Of a DNA stretch of 64,000 nt, positions 49,394-58,417 are shown one piece after another. The DNA is from Flavobacterium soli DSM 19725 (lineage in GTDB: Bacteria > Bacteroidota > Bacteroidia > Flavobacteriales > Flavobacteriaceae): NCBI RefSeq assembly GCF_000422705.1, contig NZ_AUGO01000008.1, positions 1 through 64,000 on the forward strand, in the 5' to 3' direction. The position numbers and the translations under genes are program-made. Numbering within the stretch: position 1 is the stretch's first letter; every line of letters starts with the position of its first letter. Under the pieces are notes generated by a model. That model did no database searches. It saw nothing but the letters and a program-made list of their open reading frames with translations, and was not told the DNA's origin.

Positions 49394-50782
49394 ATGCTTC
49401 CATTTTCGTTTAAAAATAGAATTGCTTTCAATTATATCATCAGTACGGCTTTGTTGATTCTGCTGGTTTTTTTTGTGATTTTTTATATCGTCAGAGTGAG
49501 TGTCTACAGTCATTTGGAAAGCGACATCAGAGTTGAAAGTGAGAAATTATTAGAAGAAATAAAAGTAGAAAATAATACTTTTCACTTGATTGACCAACAC
49601 GAATGGAAAGAGAAGGAGCATAACACCCTAGACGTAAACCCAATTTTTATTCAATTTGTTGATGCAACTGGAGCAATCATCGATAAATCGCCCAACTTAA
49701 AAAAATCGCAACTGTATTTCAGGAAAGGAGTTTCGGTAGATAAATTTCATGACGATCAATTAGATAATTCTTTTAATATTCGCCAATCGCAAGTGCCAAT
49801 CTATCAAAATAGCACTATTGTAGGGTATATTTTAATAGCAGTATCCTTGGAAGACGCCACGATAGTTTTGCATAATTTAAGCCAGATACTCTTCGTTTTA
49901 TATCCTTTAACCTTAATGATTCTGTTTATAATAGCTAGAATTATTGCTGGAAGAAGCATTAAGCCTGTAGCTTCTATCATTGAAACTTCCAACACTATTT
50001 CTAGGGAAAATTTAAAATCAAGGATTCCGTTGCCAAATAATAAAGATGAACTTTTTGTACTTTCTCAAACCATCAACAATCTTTTGGATCGAATTGAAAA
50101 TGCTGTAGAACGAGAAAAACAATTCACATCGGATGCTTCACACGAACTTCGAACGCCTTTGGCGGTTATAAAAGGAACGCTTGAAGTTTTGGTCAGGAAA
50201 CCCCGAGACCAGAAAGAATATGAAGAAAAAATCAACTATTGTGTAAAGGAAGTCGATCGACTGAATTTTATGGTAGATGAATTGCTGTTGTTGGCTCGGT
50301 TGGAGAACCAAAAGCAGTCCTTGAAAGCGGAAAGTGTTTTTGTGAATGCCATCATTTTGGATGGTTTAGCTAGATATTCTGAAAAAATAAGGAACAAGAA
50401 TCTCCAAATTACAAACCATTTTGAGAGTGATATTTTCATTAAGACCGATAGCTATTTGTTTTCGATAATAGTGGACAATCTTCTATCAAATGCATTGAAA
50501 TATTCCGAAGACAACGGAAAAATCGAAATTTCTCTAAGGTCAGAAAATGATACTGTTTTCTGTAGTATAAAGGACAACGGAATTGGAATTTTAGAGGCCG
50601 ATTTGGATAAGATTTCAAATCCCTTTTACCGTTCCAGATCATCCGACCATCCTGAAGTAAAAGGAACAGGCTTGGGACTTTCCATCGTAAAACGTCTTTG
50701 TGGTTTACTTCAAATGGAGTTTCATATTCAAAATAATGAAGATAAAGGCGTCAATGTTACCTTGGTAATTAAAAATTTATAA
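49394..50782 (+). CDS. Sensor histidine kinase
   Basis: This 462-residue protein has two transmembrane segments (IISTALLILLVFFVIFYIVRV; ILFVLYPLTLMILFIIARII) around a 130-residue periplasmic domain, then a HAMP-like linker and a kinase core. The H box is SDASHELRTPLAVIKG, the N box IVDNLLSNALKYSEDNGKI, then DNGIGI and GTGLGLSIVKRLCG. The periplasmic domain has no named motif. It pairs with the regulator gene just upstream and probably senses a redox or metal signal in the periplasm. Confidence 0.94.
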   Translation: MLPFSFKNRIAFNYIISTALLILLVFFVIFYIVRVSVYSHLESDIRVESEKLLEEIKVENNTFHLIDQHEWKEKEHNTLDVNPIFIQFVDATGAIIDKSPNLKKSQLYFRKGVSVDKFHDDQLDNSFNIRQSQVPIYQNSTIVGYILIAVSLEDATIVLHNLSQILFVLYPLTLMILFIIARIIAGRSIKPVASIIETSNTISRENLKSRIPLPNNKDELFVLSQTINNLLDRIENAVEREKQFTSDASHELRTPLAVIKGTLEVLVRKPRDQKEYEEKINYCVKEVDRLNFMVDELLLLARLENQKQSLKAESVFVNAIILDGLARYSEKIRNKNLQITNHFESDIFIKTDSYLFSIIVDNLLSNALKYSEDNGKIEISLRSENDTVFCSIKDNGIGILEADLDKISNPFYRSRSSDHPEVKGTGLGLSIVKRLCGLLQMEFHIQNNEDKGVNVTLVIKNL

Positions 50783-50792
50783 AATTAAAATT

Positions 50793-51254
50793 ATGAATCA
50801 GGCTCATCTACACATGGTTTTCAATCATTTTCCCATTATAGGATTATTTTTTGGAATAGGAATTTTACTATACGGAATCATTAAAAAGCAAACCCTTTTG
50901 GTAAATACAGCTTATGTGATTTTCATCGTTTGTATGATTATGGCAAAAGCAACGATGATGACAGGTGAAGGAGCTGAGGATATTGTTGAAGAATTAGGTA
51001 TTTCCCATGATTTAGTTCACGAACACGAAGAATTAGCTGAAACATTTATGAAAGTGCTCTATGTTTTGGGACTTCTTTCTATCTTAGGCTTATTTGCAAA
51101 TGTAAAAAAACATCCGAAAGCTGTAATTGTCTCTTATATTGTTGTGGTTACAGCCATTGGAGGTGTTATTTTGTCAAAGTTTGTAGGAACTTCTGGGGGA
51201 GAAATTCGGCATACGGAAATCCGTGATACAGAAATTATACATACTGATTCCTAG
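50793..51254 (+). CDS. His-rich membrane protein, DUF2231-like
   Basis: This 153-residue protein has four hydrophobic segments. The N-terminus has NQAHLHMVFNHFPIIGLFFG with His5, His7 and His12, and the loop after helix 2 has GISHDLVHEHEELAET. The H-x-H and HFPI pattern resembles DUF2231-type proteins thought to bind heme or metal. The C-terminus has a repeated RHTEIRDTEIIHTD tail. It closes the redox operon 10 bases after the kinase. It could be a membrane electron or metal carrier. Confidence 0.6.
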   Translation: MNQAHLHMVFNHFPIIGLFFGIGILLYGIIKKQTLLVNTAYVIFIVCMIMAKATMMTGEGAEDIVEELGISHDLVHEHEELAETFMKVLYVLGLLSILGLFANVKKHPKAVIVSYIVVVTAIGGVILSKFVGTSGGEIRHTEIRDTEIIHTDS

Positions 51255-51355
51255 ATCTGACATAGTTTTACCATTTCTTTAATAAAAAGCCTTTTTTTAT
51301 CTAAAATTATTAATTCTTAATTTTTGCCTTAAAACTTTCTTTTATATCAATTCTC

Positions 51356-51400
51356 AAAAAGCTATATTTACTTTTTAATAAAGATAATATAGCTTTTTTT
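51356..51400 (+). terminator. Terminator-like hairpin touching the esterase start
   Basis: AAAAAGCTATATT (51356-51368) pairs with AATATAGCTTTTT (51387-51399), followed by a T run to 51400, only seven bases before the ATG at 51408. It could end the redox-operon transcript, or act as an attenuator for the esterase operon. Confidence 0.65.
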
Positions 51401-51407
51401 GCATTTT

Positions 51408-52547
51408 ATGAATTCCGATAGAAATACCGTTTTAGACGAGATAGAGAAAGAAATTACCGAGCCACAGCTAAACATCATTCTCACCACTGCCGAAGATGAT
51501 TTTAGACCTGTTTATATCTCGGGAAATTTTAATGAGTGGCGAACTCAGGACAAGGAATTTATGATGGAAAAAATAGGAGATGGTTTGTATCACTTCAAGT
51601 TTCCGTATGATTTTGTTTACCCAAAAGAGTTGCTTTATAAATTCACCAAAGGCGATTGGAGCGAGGTAGAAATTGACCAATATGGCAATCGAACTGAGAA
51701 CCGTTCTTGTAAGCAAACTTCTGGTGTAAAGAAAGAACATGTTGCAAAATGGAGGAGGAATTGGCTTCCTTTCAAGCCAAATTTCCTACCTCAAGTAAAA
51801 TTAATATCGGAAGAATTCGAAATTCCACAGCTCAATAAGAAACGAAAAATTTGGGCTTTGTTGCCCCACGATTATGACCTTTCGAGCGAAAGCTATCCGG
51901 TTTTATATTTGCAGGATGCCCAAAATCTATTCAACGAAAAGGCTGAATTTGGCAATTGGGAGATCGATAAAAAATTAGCCGTTATGGCGGAATACAAGAT
52001 TGGAAAAATAATTGTGATTGCTATTGAGCATGCCGAGAAAGACAGAATAAAAGAATATAATGTTGGGCAAACCATTTTAGGGAAAGGCCAAGGAAAACAG
52101 TACATCCGGTTTGTAACCGATACTTTGAAACCATTTATTGATAGCAATTTCAGAACAAAATCTGAACGGGAATTTACAGGAATTGGAGGAAGTTCGATGG
52201 GAGGATTGGTGAGTATTTTTAGCGGATTGATGTATCCTGAAGTATATGGGAAATTGATGATTTTTTCGCCATCATTATGGGTGGTTCCAAAAATGAATAT
52301 CAGCAATGATTTTGACGATGAAGCACAGGACACCAAGATTTATTTGTATGCCGGAGGTGATGAAAGTGCCACGATGATTGAACACGTGAAGCAGTTCAAG
52401 AAAAAATTGATTAAAAGCGAGTTTGTGAGTAGCAAGATGAAAATCAAGTTAAGCATCAATAACGAGGGGAAACACAGTGAAATTTACTGGAGTGACGAAT
52501 TTCCAAAGGCAATAGAATGGTTATTTTTTAATACTAAAGAAAATTAA
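51408..52547 (+). CDS. Esterase D-type alpha/beta hydrolase with CBM48-like N-terminus
   Basis: I chose the ATG at 51408; a TTG three codons upstream lies within the T run. The 379-residue protein has no signal peptide. Residues 1-110 resemble a glycogen-binding (CBM48-like) beta domain (VYISGNFNEWRTQDKEFMME, LYKFTKGDWSEVEIDQYGNR). Residues 125-379 are an alpha/beta hydrolase of the esterase D family: YPVLYLQDAQNLFNEKAEFG, the nucleophile elbow FTGIGGSSMGGLVSIF, and a C-terminal His in NNEGKHSEIYW. It sits in a three-gene operon with an M17 peptidase (stop and start adjoin) and an ATP-grasp ligase. The substrate is unknown. Confidence 0.82.
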   Translation: MNSDRNTVLDEIEKEITEPQLNIILTTAEDDFRPVYISGNFNEWRTQDKEFMMEKIGDGLYHFKFPYDFVYPKELLYKFTKGDWSEVEIDQYGNRTENRSCKQTSGVKKEHVAKWRRNWLPFKPNFLPQVKLISEEFEIPQLNKKRKIWALLPHDYDLSSESYPVLYLQDAQNLFNEKAEFGNWEIDKKLAVMAEYKIGKIIVIAIEHAEKDRIKEYNVGQTILGKGQGKQYIRFVTDTLKPFIDSNFRTKSEREFTGIGGSSMGGLVSIFSGLMYPEVYGKLMIFSPSLWVVPKMNISNDFDDEAQDTKIYLYAGGDESATMIEHVKQFKKKLIKSEFVSSKMKIKLSINNEGKHSEIYWSDEFPKAIEWLFFNTKEN

Positions 52548-53978
52548 ATGCAGACAAAAAACATCAACACATTAGAAAAATATGCGGGAACGATTTTGAT
52601 TCCAGTTTTTGAAACCCATTCAAAGAGCCTTGTGCCAATTGAGTTTCATGGTGTTTCTGTGCCTTCAAAAGTATTTTATGGGAAAAAAGACACTCATTAT
52701 TTGGTTGAAAAATATGATTGTACACACATTTTTATTGGCTTAGGAAAAGAAATCGATTATAAATCTTTAAAAACTATTTTTAGAAGAATTGCTTCGAAGC
52801 ATAAAGATGTTTTCGGTAAAAATGTGGTTTTGGTTATTCCGCATCAATTCGACAATCAAAAAGTTGAAGCAAGTATTTCAGGGTTGGTTTTAGGAACTTA
52901 CAGTTTGGGACACTTCAAGAAAAATGAGATACATCCGTTTTTAGAAAAAGATTTCACGCTGAATTTGCACGCTAAAACTGAGTTTACCGAAGTTGCCGAA
53001 AGAGCAATAAAAATTGGAAAAGCACAATTAGAGACTTTCAATTTGGTTGATTTGCCTCCAAATGTAGCTACACCAAAATATCTTGCAAACTGGGCAACCG
53101 AAAACGGAACTGAATTTGGTTTTAAAGTTGAAGTTTTGGGAGCTGAAGCCTGTAAAGAAAAAGGCCTTGAAGCTTTTTTATCTGTTGGAAAAGGAAGCGA
53201 CAAGGAACCACAGTTTATCATTATGGAATATGTTCCTGAAAATGCTAATGCAAAAACCAAGCACGTTGGTTTTGTTGGAAAAGGAATCACTTTTGATACT
53301 GGCGGATTAAATATTAAAACAGCCGGAATGGTTCACATGAAATGCGATATGGCAGGTGGTGGAGCGGTTTTCGGAGCAATGCGATTAATTGCAGATTTGA
53401 AATTACCGGTAAAAGTGACAGCGATTGTGCCTTGTTGCGAAAATTCGGTGGATAGCAAGTCGTTTTTGCCAAGCGATGTAATAGGCAGTTACAGTGGACA
53501 TTCAATCGAAATAATCGATACCGATGCCGAAGGAAGATTGATTTTGGCCGATGGATTGTCGTATCTCATCAAAAATTATAAACCCGAAATTATTGTCGAT
53601 ATTGCGACATTAACAGGTAGTAGTGTGGCGACTTTGGGTTTTGAATGTGGTGCTTTGTTTACCAATAATAATGAGATTTCTCAAAAATTGCAACAATCAG
53701 GAGATGCAGTTGGCGAGCGTTTATGGCAATTGCCACTTTGGGACAGTTATAAATCGGATATCGAAAGTGATATTGCCGATGTGAAAAATTACAGCGGAAA
53801 ACCCGTTGCAGGAGCCATCAGTGCCGCTAAATTTCTAGAATATTTTACTGACGAACATAAAGCCTGGGCTCATCTTGATGTCGCAGGAGTAGCTTTTGGG
53901 GACGACGAATTTGCAAAGAGCAAGCATGCAACCGCTTATGGTGTGCATTTATTAACTAAATTTATTGAAAATCTTTAA
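52548..53978 (+). CDS. M17 leucyl aminopeptidase family protein
   Basis: This 476-residue cytoplasmic protein has the M17 catalytic domain in its second half: GFVGKGITFDTGGLNIKTAG, VHMKCDMAGGGAVFGAMRLI, NSVDSKSFLPSDVIGSYSGH and EIIDTDAEGRLILADGLSYL. The two-metal ligands (Lys and Asp of GKGITFD, Asp of CDMAGGG, Asp and Glu of DTDAEGR) and the catalytic Lys and Arg are present. The N-terminal macro-like domain is divergent. It starts directly after the esterase stop. In the operon it may trim a peptide that the ATP-grasp enzyme makes. Confidence 0.9.
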   Translation: MQTKNINTLEKYAGTILIPVFETHSKSLVPIEFHGVSVPSKVFYGKKDTHYLVEKYDCTHIFIGLGKEIDYKSLKTIFRRIASKHKDVFGKNVVLVIPHQFDNQKVEASISGLVLGTYSLGHFKKNEIHPFLEKDFTLNLHAKTEFTEVAERAIKIGKAQLETFNLVDLPPNVATPKYLANWATENGTEFGFKVEVLGAEACKEKGLEAFLSVGKGSDKEPQFIIMEYVPENANAKTKHVGFVGKGITFDTGGLNIKTAGMVHMKCDMAGGGAVFGAMRLIADLKLPVKVTAIVPCCENSVDSKSFLPSDVIGSYSGHSIEIIDTDAEGRLILADGLSYLIKNYKPEIIVDIATLTGSSVATLGFECGALFTNNNEISQKLQQSGDAVGERLWQLPLWDSYKSDIESDIADVKNYSGKPVAGAISAAKFLEYFTDEHKAWAHLDVAGVAFGDDEFAKSKHATAYGVHLLTKFIENL

Positions 53979-53981
53979 GCT

Positions 53982-55199
53982 ATGGAAAATTCTACTAAGA
54001 CGTTTGTTTGCATTTCAAATTATTTCAAGGGAGCTGATTTTTTAATCAATTTAAAAAAGCTCGGAAATACAGTATTTTTAGTTACTTCAGAAAAATTAAG
54101 GAATAAGCCTTGGCCACACGATCATATAGATGAAATATTTTATATGGAAGGGCAGGACATCGACTGGAATCTGGAGCATTTGTTGCTAGGTGTTGGGAAT
54201 TTGATGAAAAATCATAAGATTGATGCCATAGTTGCCTTGGATGATTTTGATGTTGAAAAGGCGACTTTTTTGCGTGAAAATTTACGCATTGACGGAATGG
54301 GACAAACCACGGGTCGATATTTCCGTGATAAATTGGCCATGCGAATGAGAGCGAAGAGTTTTGGGATTCCGATTCCTGCTTTTGCACCCCTTTTTAATGA
54401 TTATGAAATCAATGATTTTGCCGATACGGTTTCACCTCCTTGGGTTTTAAAACCGCGTTCAGAAGCTTCGGCTTCGGGAATTATTAAGGTTCATGACAAA
54501 GAAAGTTTGTGGTTGCATATCAACGAATTAGGGAATAATCGTTTCAAATATTTAGTAGAGCAATTCAAGCCCGGCGATGTATATCATTGTGATGGATTGA
54601 ATCTGGATTCTAAAGTTTTGTTTAGTATTACATCCCGCTATTTGGCGACTCCGATGGAAATTTCGCAAGGTGGTGGAATTTTTAGAAGTGCCAATATCGA
54701 ATATAATTCTGCCGATGATAAAGCGATTAAAAAGCAGAATGAAGCTGTGATGAAAGCCTTCGGAATGAAACATGGTGCGACACATACTGAGTTTATCAAA
54801 TGCAAGGAAGATGGAAAAATATATTTCTTGGAAACCTCTTCAAGAGTAGGTGGAGCACATTTGGCTGAAATGGTCGAAGCGGCTTCGGGAATAAATCTAT
54901 GGGGAGAATGGGCTAAAATTGAAGATTCTTTGATTAGAGAAACTGCTTATAAGCTTCCAAAACCAAAGAAAAATTATGCTGGAATTGTACTGACGCTATC
55001 AAAATTTGAACAACCTGATTTATCCTCTTTTTCGGATGAAGAAGTATGTTTTAGAGTTCCGTTGGACTACCATGCGGGATTGATTGTAAATTCTGATAAA
55101 CGTGAAAAAGTATTGGAATTGTTAGACAATTATGCTGACCGATTGGTGCGAGATTATGCTGCTGTTGGCAAACAGGAAAGCGTGAAAAATTTGCATTAA
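53982..55199 (+). CDS. ATP-grasp ligase-like protein
   Basis: This 405-residue protein starts 4 bases after the aminopeptidase stop. The ATP-grasp fold is visible: LVTSEKLRNKPWPHDHIDEI in the N domain, DKLAMRMRAKSFGIPIPAFA, PPWVLKPRSEASASGIIKVH as the ATP loop, and YFLETSSRVGGAHLAEMVEA as the metal-binding Glu/Asn-type segment. The family joins a carboxylate to an amine or thiol with ATP. It resembles carboxylate-amine ligases for peptide-like products rather than biotin carboxylases. Product and partner are unknown. Confidence 0.88.
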   Translation: MENSTKTFVCISNYFKGADFLINLKKLGNTVFLVTSEKLRNKPWPHDHIDEIFYMEGQDIDWNLEHLLLGVGNLMKNHKIDAIVALDDFDVEKATFLRENLRIDGMGQTTGRYFRDKLAMRMRAKSFGIPIPAFAPLFNDYEINDFADTVSPPWVLKPRSEASASGIIKVHDKESLWLHINELGNNRFKYLVEQFKPGDVYHCDGLNLDSKVLFSITSRYLATPMEISQGGGIFRSANIEYNSADDKAIKKQNEAVMKAFGMKHGATHTEFIKCKEDGKIYFLETSSRVGGAHLAEMVEAASGINLWGEWAKIEDSLIRETAYKLPKPKKNYAGIVLTLSKFEQPDLSSFSDEEVCFRVPLDYHAGLIVNSDKREKVLELLDNYADRLVRDYAAVGKQESVKNLH

Positions 55200-55223
55200 G
55201 AAACATATAAAATTTATTTTTTT

Positions 55224-55255
55224 AGCCTATTGAAAACTATTCAGTAGGCTTTTTT
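55224..55255 (+). terminator. Terminator of the ATP-grasp operon
   Basis: AGCCTATTG (55224-55232) and CAGTAGGCT (55242-55250) form a stem with one G-U pair, followed by a T run. It overlaps the end of the convergent ABC gene. Confidence 0.7.
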
Positions 55256-55905
55256 ATATAATCATATTTGACCAAATCACTTTTTGAGGCAACTTCAACT
55301 ATTTTGGTATCAGTTACAATTAGATTTCTGCTGGAAACCTCAAGGACGTCATGATAATAATGATCGGTCAGGATTATCCCTTTCGTTTCCTTTAACGTAA
55401 AAAGAAATTCTTTTAGAAATTCCTTCATGATAGGTTCGACCATCGAAAAAGGCTCGTCCAAAAGTAAAAACTCATGCTGTAGATTTCCGATCAGTAGGAT
55501 TTCTAAATACCGCAGTTCCCCCATTGACAGCTTTCCAACTAATGTATTTTCAAATTTTGAAATCCCCTTAGCATAAAAAATCTGGTCTTGTTCCTCCTCT
55601 TGATAAAATAAAGGGATAACTTCTCTAACTTTCAGGCCTTTCGGCAAAAAAGGCTCTTGCGATAAGTAGGCTATTTTTTTTGAAGGGATAATTCCTTTAG
55701 TCTCTATTTCCTCGCCATTGATTTTTACAGTGATACTATTTGCTTTAAGTGTTCCGAATAGTATTTTTAATAGTGTAGATTTTCCGGAGCCATTTCTTCC
55801 GAAGACACCAATTATTTCACCAGTTTCGCATTTCAATGAAATATCAGACAGGATTAATTTTTTGCCGAAATATTTGGTAAGATTATCAATTTCAAGCTTA
55901 TTCAT
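55237..55905 (-). CDS. ABC transporter ATP-binding protein
   Basis: This 222-residue ATPase has Walker A (GVFGRNGSGKSTLLKILFG), Q loop (AYLSQEPFLPKG), a signature LSMGELRYLEILL (LSxGE in place of LSGGQ), Walker B (EFLLLDEPFSMVEP) and the H-switch in LTDHYYHDVLE. No large permease is near. The gene before it encodes a 90-residue protein with two helices and overlaps it by four bases, so that is the best partner candidate. Substrate is unknown. Confidence 0.92.
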   Translation of the reverse strand: MNKLEIDNLTKYFGKKLILSDISLKCETGEIIGVFGRNGSGKSTLLKILFGTLKANSITVKINGEEIETKGIIPSKKIAYLSQEPFLPKGLKVREVIPLFYQEEEQDQIFYAKGISKFENTLVGKLSMGELRYLEILLIGNLQHEFLLLDEPFSMVEPIMKEFLKEFLFTLKETKGIILTDHYYHDVLEVSSRNLIVTDTKIVEVASKSDLVKYDYIKKPTE

Positions 55906-56174
55906 TTGAGAAGCAATAAAAAAAATGGAACGGATAAGGCTAGATTTACTAAGAATATTTTTTGAACCAGTTTCCTTTTGGTAAAGCCTAAATTATAATA
56001 CAAATAGTACTCGTTATTTTTGAAGTTTTTAAAGAAAAATAGTCCCAAAAATATTCCAAATGAACAAAAAATAATTAGACCCCAGACTGCACTGTTAAAA
56101 AAAGCAAATGATAAGGAAACAGGAAAATTGATGATGGTATTATCTTTGTAAAACCTCCAGAAAGCACTATTCAT
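55902..56174 (-). CDS. 90-residue two-helix membrane protein, possible mini-permease
   Basis: This protein has two hydrophobic segments (AVWGLIIFCSFGIFLGLFFF; LVQKIFLVNLALSVPFFLLL) and a short basic/aromatic loop (KNNEYYLYYNLGFTKRK). The ATG at 56174 overlaps the Coa1-like stop by eight bases, and the stop overlaps the ABC ATPase start by four. It is too small for a usual ABC permease. The FTKRKL motif after a Tyr-rich stretch resembles the coupling segment of small ABC membrane subunits. It probably couples to the ATPase, perhaps as a multimer. Confidence 0.6.
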   Translation of the reverse strand: MNSAFWRFYKDNTIINFPVSLSFAFFNSAVWGLIIFCSFGIFLGLFFFKNFKNNEYYLYYNLGFTKRKLVQKIFLVNLALSVPFFLLLLK

Positions 56175-56592
56175 TTCCTAAAACAATTATTTCTTCTTCA
56201 GGTTTTTTTATGCGAATTTTTATCAGTTCGTATTCCCAATTACCATCAATTTTATTAGCTTGGATATCCATTTTTCCTTTTCCTTTTGATCCAGTAACTC
56301 GAAAAGTAAGGTTAACGGCATTGTGATCTTCAGCATAGACCACGTTGCCTTCCAGAATCGTTAATTTATCGACAGGTTGGATTGTTCCAAGGACTTCGCT
56401 TACTCTTTCGTTCTGACGGGCTTTTTCTAAGGCATTTTCGTAAAGTGCAGGTTCTGCATAAGCTTGAGCAAAACTCATTAAGCCACTCGTTAGCGATAAA
56501 AAGGCAATGATCATGATGAGCAATGCTGTTATTGGCACTAGCCATTTCCAGTTTCTAACTCCCCAGCTTTTTTCTCGAATAAGTTCGTTCAT
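56167..56592 (-). CDS. Coa1-like membrane protein
   Basis: I chose the ATG at 56592 (MNELIREKSWGVRNWKWLVP), which gives 141 residues. One hydrophobic helix (WKWLVPITALLIMIIAFLSL) is followed by an exported beta-rich domain (ILEGNVVYAEDHNAVNLTFR, GKMDIQANKIDGNWEYELIK). It resembles the Coa1 family of cytochrome oxidase assembly factors in bacteria. It is the first gene of the ABC trio and shares overlaps with it. Its job in a transporter context is unclear. Confidence 0.65.
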   Translation of the reverse strand: MNELIREKSWGVRNWKWLVPITALLIMIIAFLSLTSGLMSFAQAYAEPALYENALEKARQNERVSEVLGTIQPVDKLTILEGNVVYAEDHNAVNLTFRVTGSKGKGKMDIQANKIDGNWEYELIKIRIKKPEEEIIVLGNE

Positions 56593-56672
56593 GATGGTAT
56601 AATTGATAACCAAAAATAAGGAAGATTCCGACTCTTTGATATTCAATTATATATTTTATAACATTTTAATTT

Positions 56673-58229
56673 TTAGAATTTCACGAATTTTATCGCTTGA
56701 TGACCTTCAAATTTCAAAATATAAGTTCCTTCGGATAAATCAATTATGGCTAAAGGTTGTTGATCGTTTTTGAAATCTTTTACCTTTTGACCAAGAATAG
56801 TATAAATGCTTCCTGCTGTATTTTCAGGAACATTTAGAAAATGAATTGAAGTTGAAGCTGGATTGGGATAAACAGCGATTGATGGCTTTTCTGGAGTTTT
56901 AATTCCTAGAGTTTCGTTAGTAAATCTAGCAACAAATGGATAACGTTCAAATTCATCTTCTTCAATTATAATACCATCAAAATCAACTGTTCCAGTAGCA
57001 AGACCTGCAATGAAAATCGAACCATCAACTGACAAAGCAACGCCATCAATTCGGTCTTGATTGGATCCGCCAAATGTTTTTGCCATCAAAATATCCCCTT
57101 GAGGGTTATATTTTAGAAGAATTGCATCACGATTGCCAAAACCTTCGGTTGTTGTAGTAATGGTGGGACTCCAGTTAACGGTAGAGGAGGTAATTCCACC
57201 AAAATAAATATTGCCATCATCATCAAGTGTCAGAATGTTTCTATTTCCAGCGATAAGCGAACCCGAACCAGGAACTTCTTTGACCCATTGAAAGTTTCCG
57301 GTTGCATTTAGCTTTGCAATATAAGTATCCTGAAAACCGTCAGTTGGTCCTTCTGCAATAATCGCATCAAAAGAATAGGCTTCAAAAAGCTCCGAAGTCA
57401 AGTAGATAGCATCGGGCGATTTTGCTACAACCTGTGGTAACGGACAGGTGATATTATCGAGATATTTCACCCATTGGAACACTCCCGCCGCCGAATATTT
57501 AGCGATATAAGTATTATAAGTGAAACCTTCAGGAAGTGGGACTGATACAGTTCCAAAAGTTGCTCCCGTATTTGCACAAGATCCTGCTGCATAGATATTT
57601 CCAGTATCATCCACAGCCAAAGATGAAATACTGCTAACTTGTTCCTGATTGATGGCAAATAGCACATCACCGTCGGGAGAAAATTTTTGGATATAGGAAT
57701 CCATATAATCATCATGACTTACATAGATATTGTTAGCACTATCAATTGCAAGACCTCTTGCACTTGAAACGGCTGAATCAGGCAAAAAGAATTCATGATA
57801 CCATATTACCTCTCCTGAGCTGTCAAATTTCACCATCAGATAATTCACCCCTTGATTAATACTGATTAAATCTAAGGTACCAATACTTATAAACTGTACA
57901 AAACCCATTGTCATAATCAGGTTTCCTTCATTGTCGCAGGCAATATTGTAAATACTTACATTTCCTGTAATTTCTTTAGTAAAAACTTCATTTCCTTCTG
58001 GATCGAATTTGTTAAAGAATTGAGTTCCCATAATGTCTTCATAGATAAAAGCATCGTCTTTGAAGCCTGTCATATAGACATTTCCAGAAGGATCTAGAGC
58101 AATATTATAACCAATATTATCAGGATTCATGTCGAAATCTATTGGAGCAATATTTAGCCATTCAATCGTTTGAGAATGAGCCGTAAAACCAAGAAGTATA
58201 AGTAGAGTTGAAAGTAGTTTTTTAATCAT
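56673..58229 (-). CDS. T9SS-secreted SBBP/NHL-type beta-propeller protein
   Basis: I chose the ATG at 58229 because it opens a signal peptide (MIKKLLSTLLILLGFTAHSQ), giving 518 residues. The body holds about seven beta-propeller repeats of SBBP type: DPSGNVYMTGFKDDAF, DNEGNLIMTMGFVQF, DSANNIYVSHDDYMD, DDTGNIYAAGSCANTG, NATGNFQWVKEV. The tail is a T9SS type A sorting domain (AVYPNPASTSIHFLNVPENT, DLSEGTYILKFEGHQAIKFV). It is exported to the cell surface or medium. Function is unknown. Confidence 0.87.
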   Translation of the reverse strand: MIKKLLSTLLILLGFTAHSQTIEWLNIAPIDFDMNPDNIGYNIALDPSGNVYMTGFKDDAFIYEDIMGTQFFNKFDPEGNEVFTKEITGNVSIYNIACDNEGNLIMTMGFVQFISIGTLDLISINQGVNYLMVKFDSSGEVIWYHEFFLPDSAVSSARGLAIDSANNIYVSHDDYMDSYIQKFSPDGDVLFAINQEQVSSISSLAVDDTGNIYAAGSCANTGATFGTVSVPLPEGFTYNTYIAKYSAAGVFQWVKYLDNITCPLPQVVAKSPDAIYLTSELFEAYSFDAIIAEGPTDGFQDTYIAKLNATGNFQWVKEVPGSGSLIAGNRNILTLDDDGNIYFGGITSSTVNWSPTITTTTEGFGNRDAILLKYNPQGDILMAKTFGGSNQDRIDGVALSVDGSIFIAGLATGTVDFDGIIIEEDEFERYPFVARFTNETLGIKTPEKPSIAVYPNPASTSIHFLNVPENTAGSIYTILGQKVKDFKNDQQPLAIIDLSEGTYILKFEGHQAIKFVKF

Positions 58230-58417
58230 GTTTTTGTGTTTTAGGTTATCCAAAATAATTGATTTTTAATGTTATAGAGATGCTTTTGTGTTAAAAAGGT
58301 TGCTTGGTTTTAAATACTTTATGTAAATATATACAAAGACAATTACTTAATAAAAGTGAGGAACCCTATAATTCCTTTAGAGAGAGTTTAAAGTTCGTGA
58401 TAAGAAAACACGTTAAT
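58230..58417. other. Leader of the T9SS propeller gene, no gene seen
   Basis: This AT-rich gap holds the minus-strand promoter of the propeller gene. TTTG and TATTTA-like words are present but do not give a confident pair. A 64-residue plus-strand frame at 58304-58498 overlaps a terminator and is not coding in my view. Confidence 0.3.
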
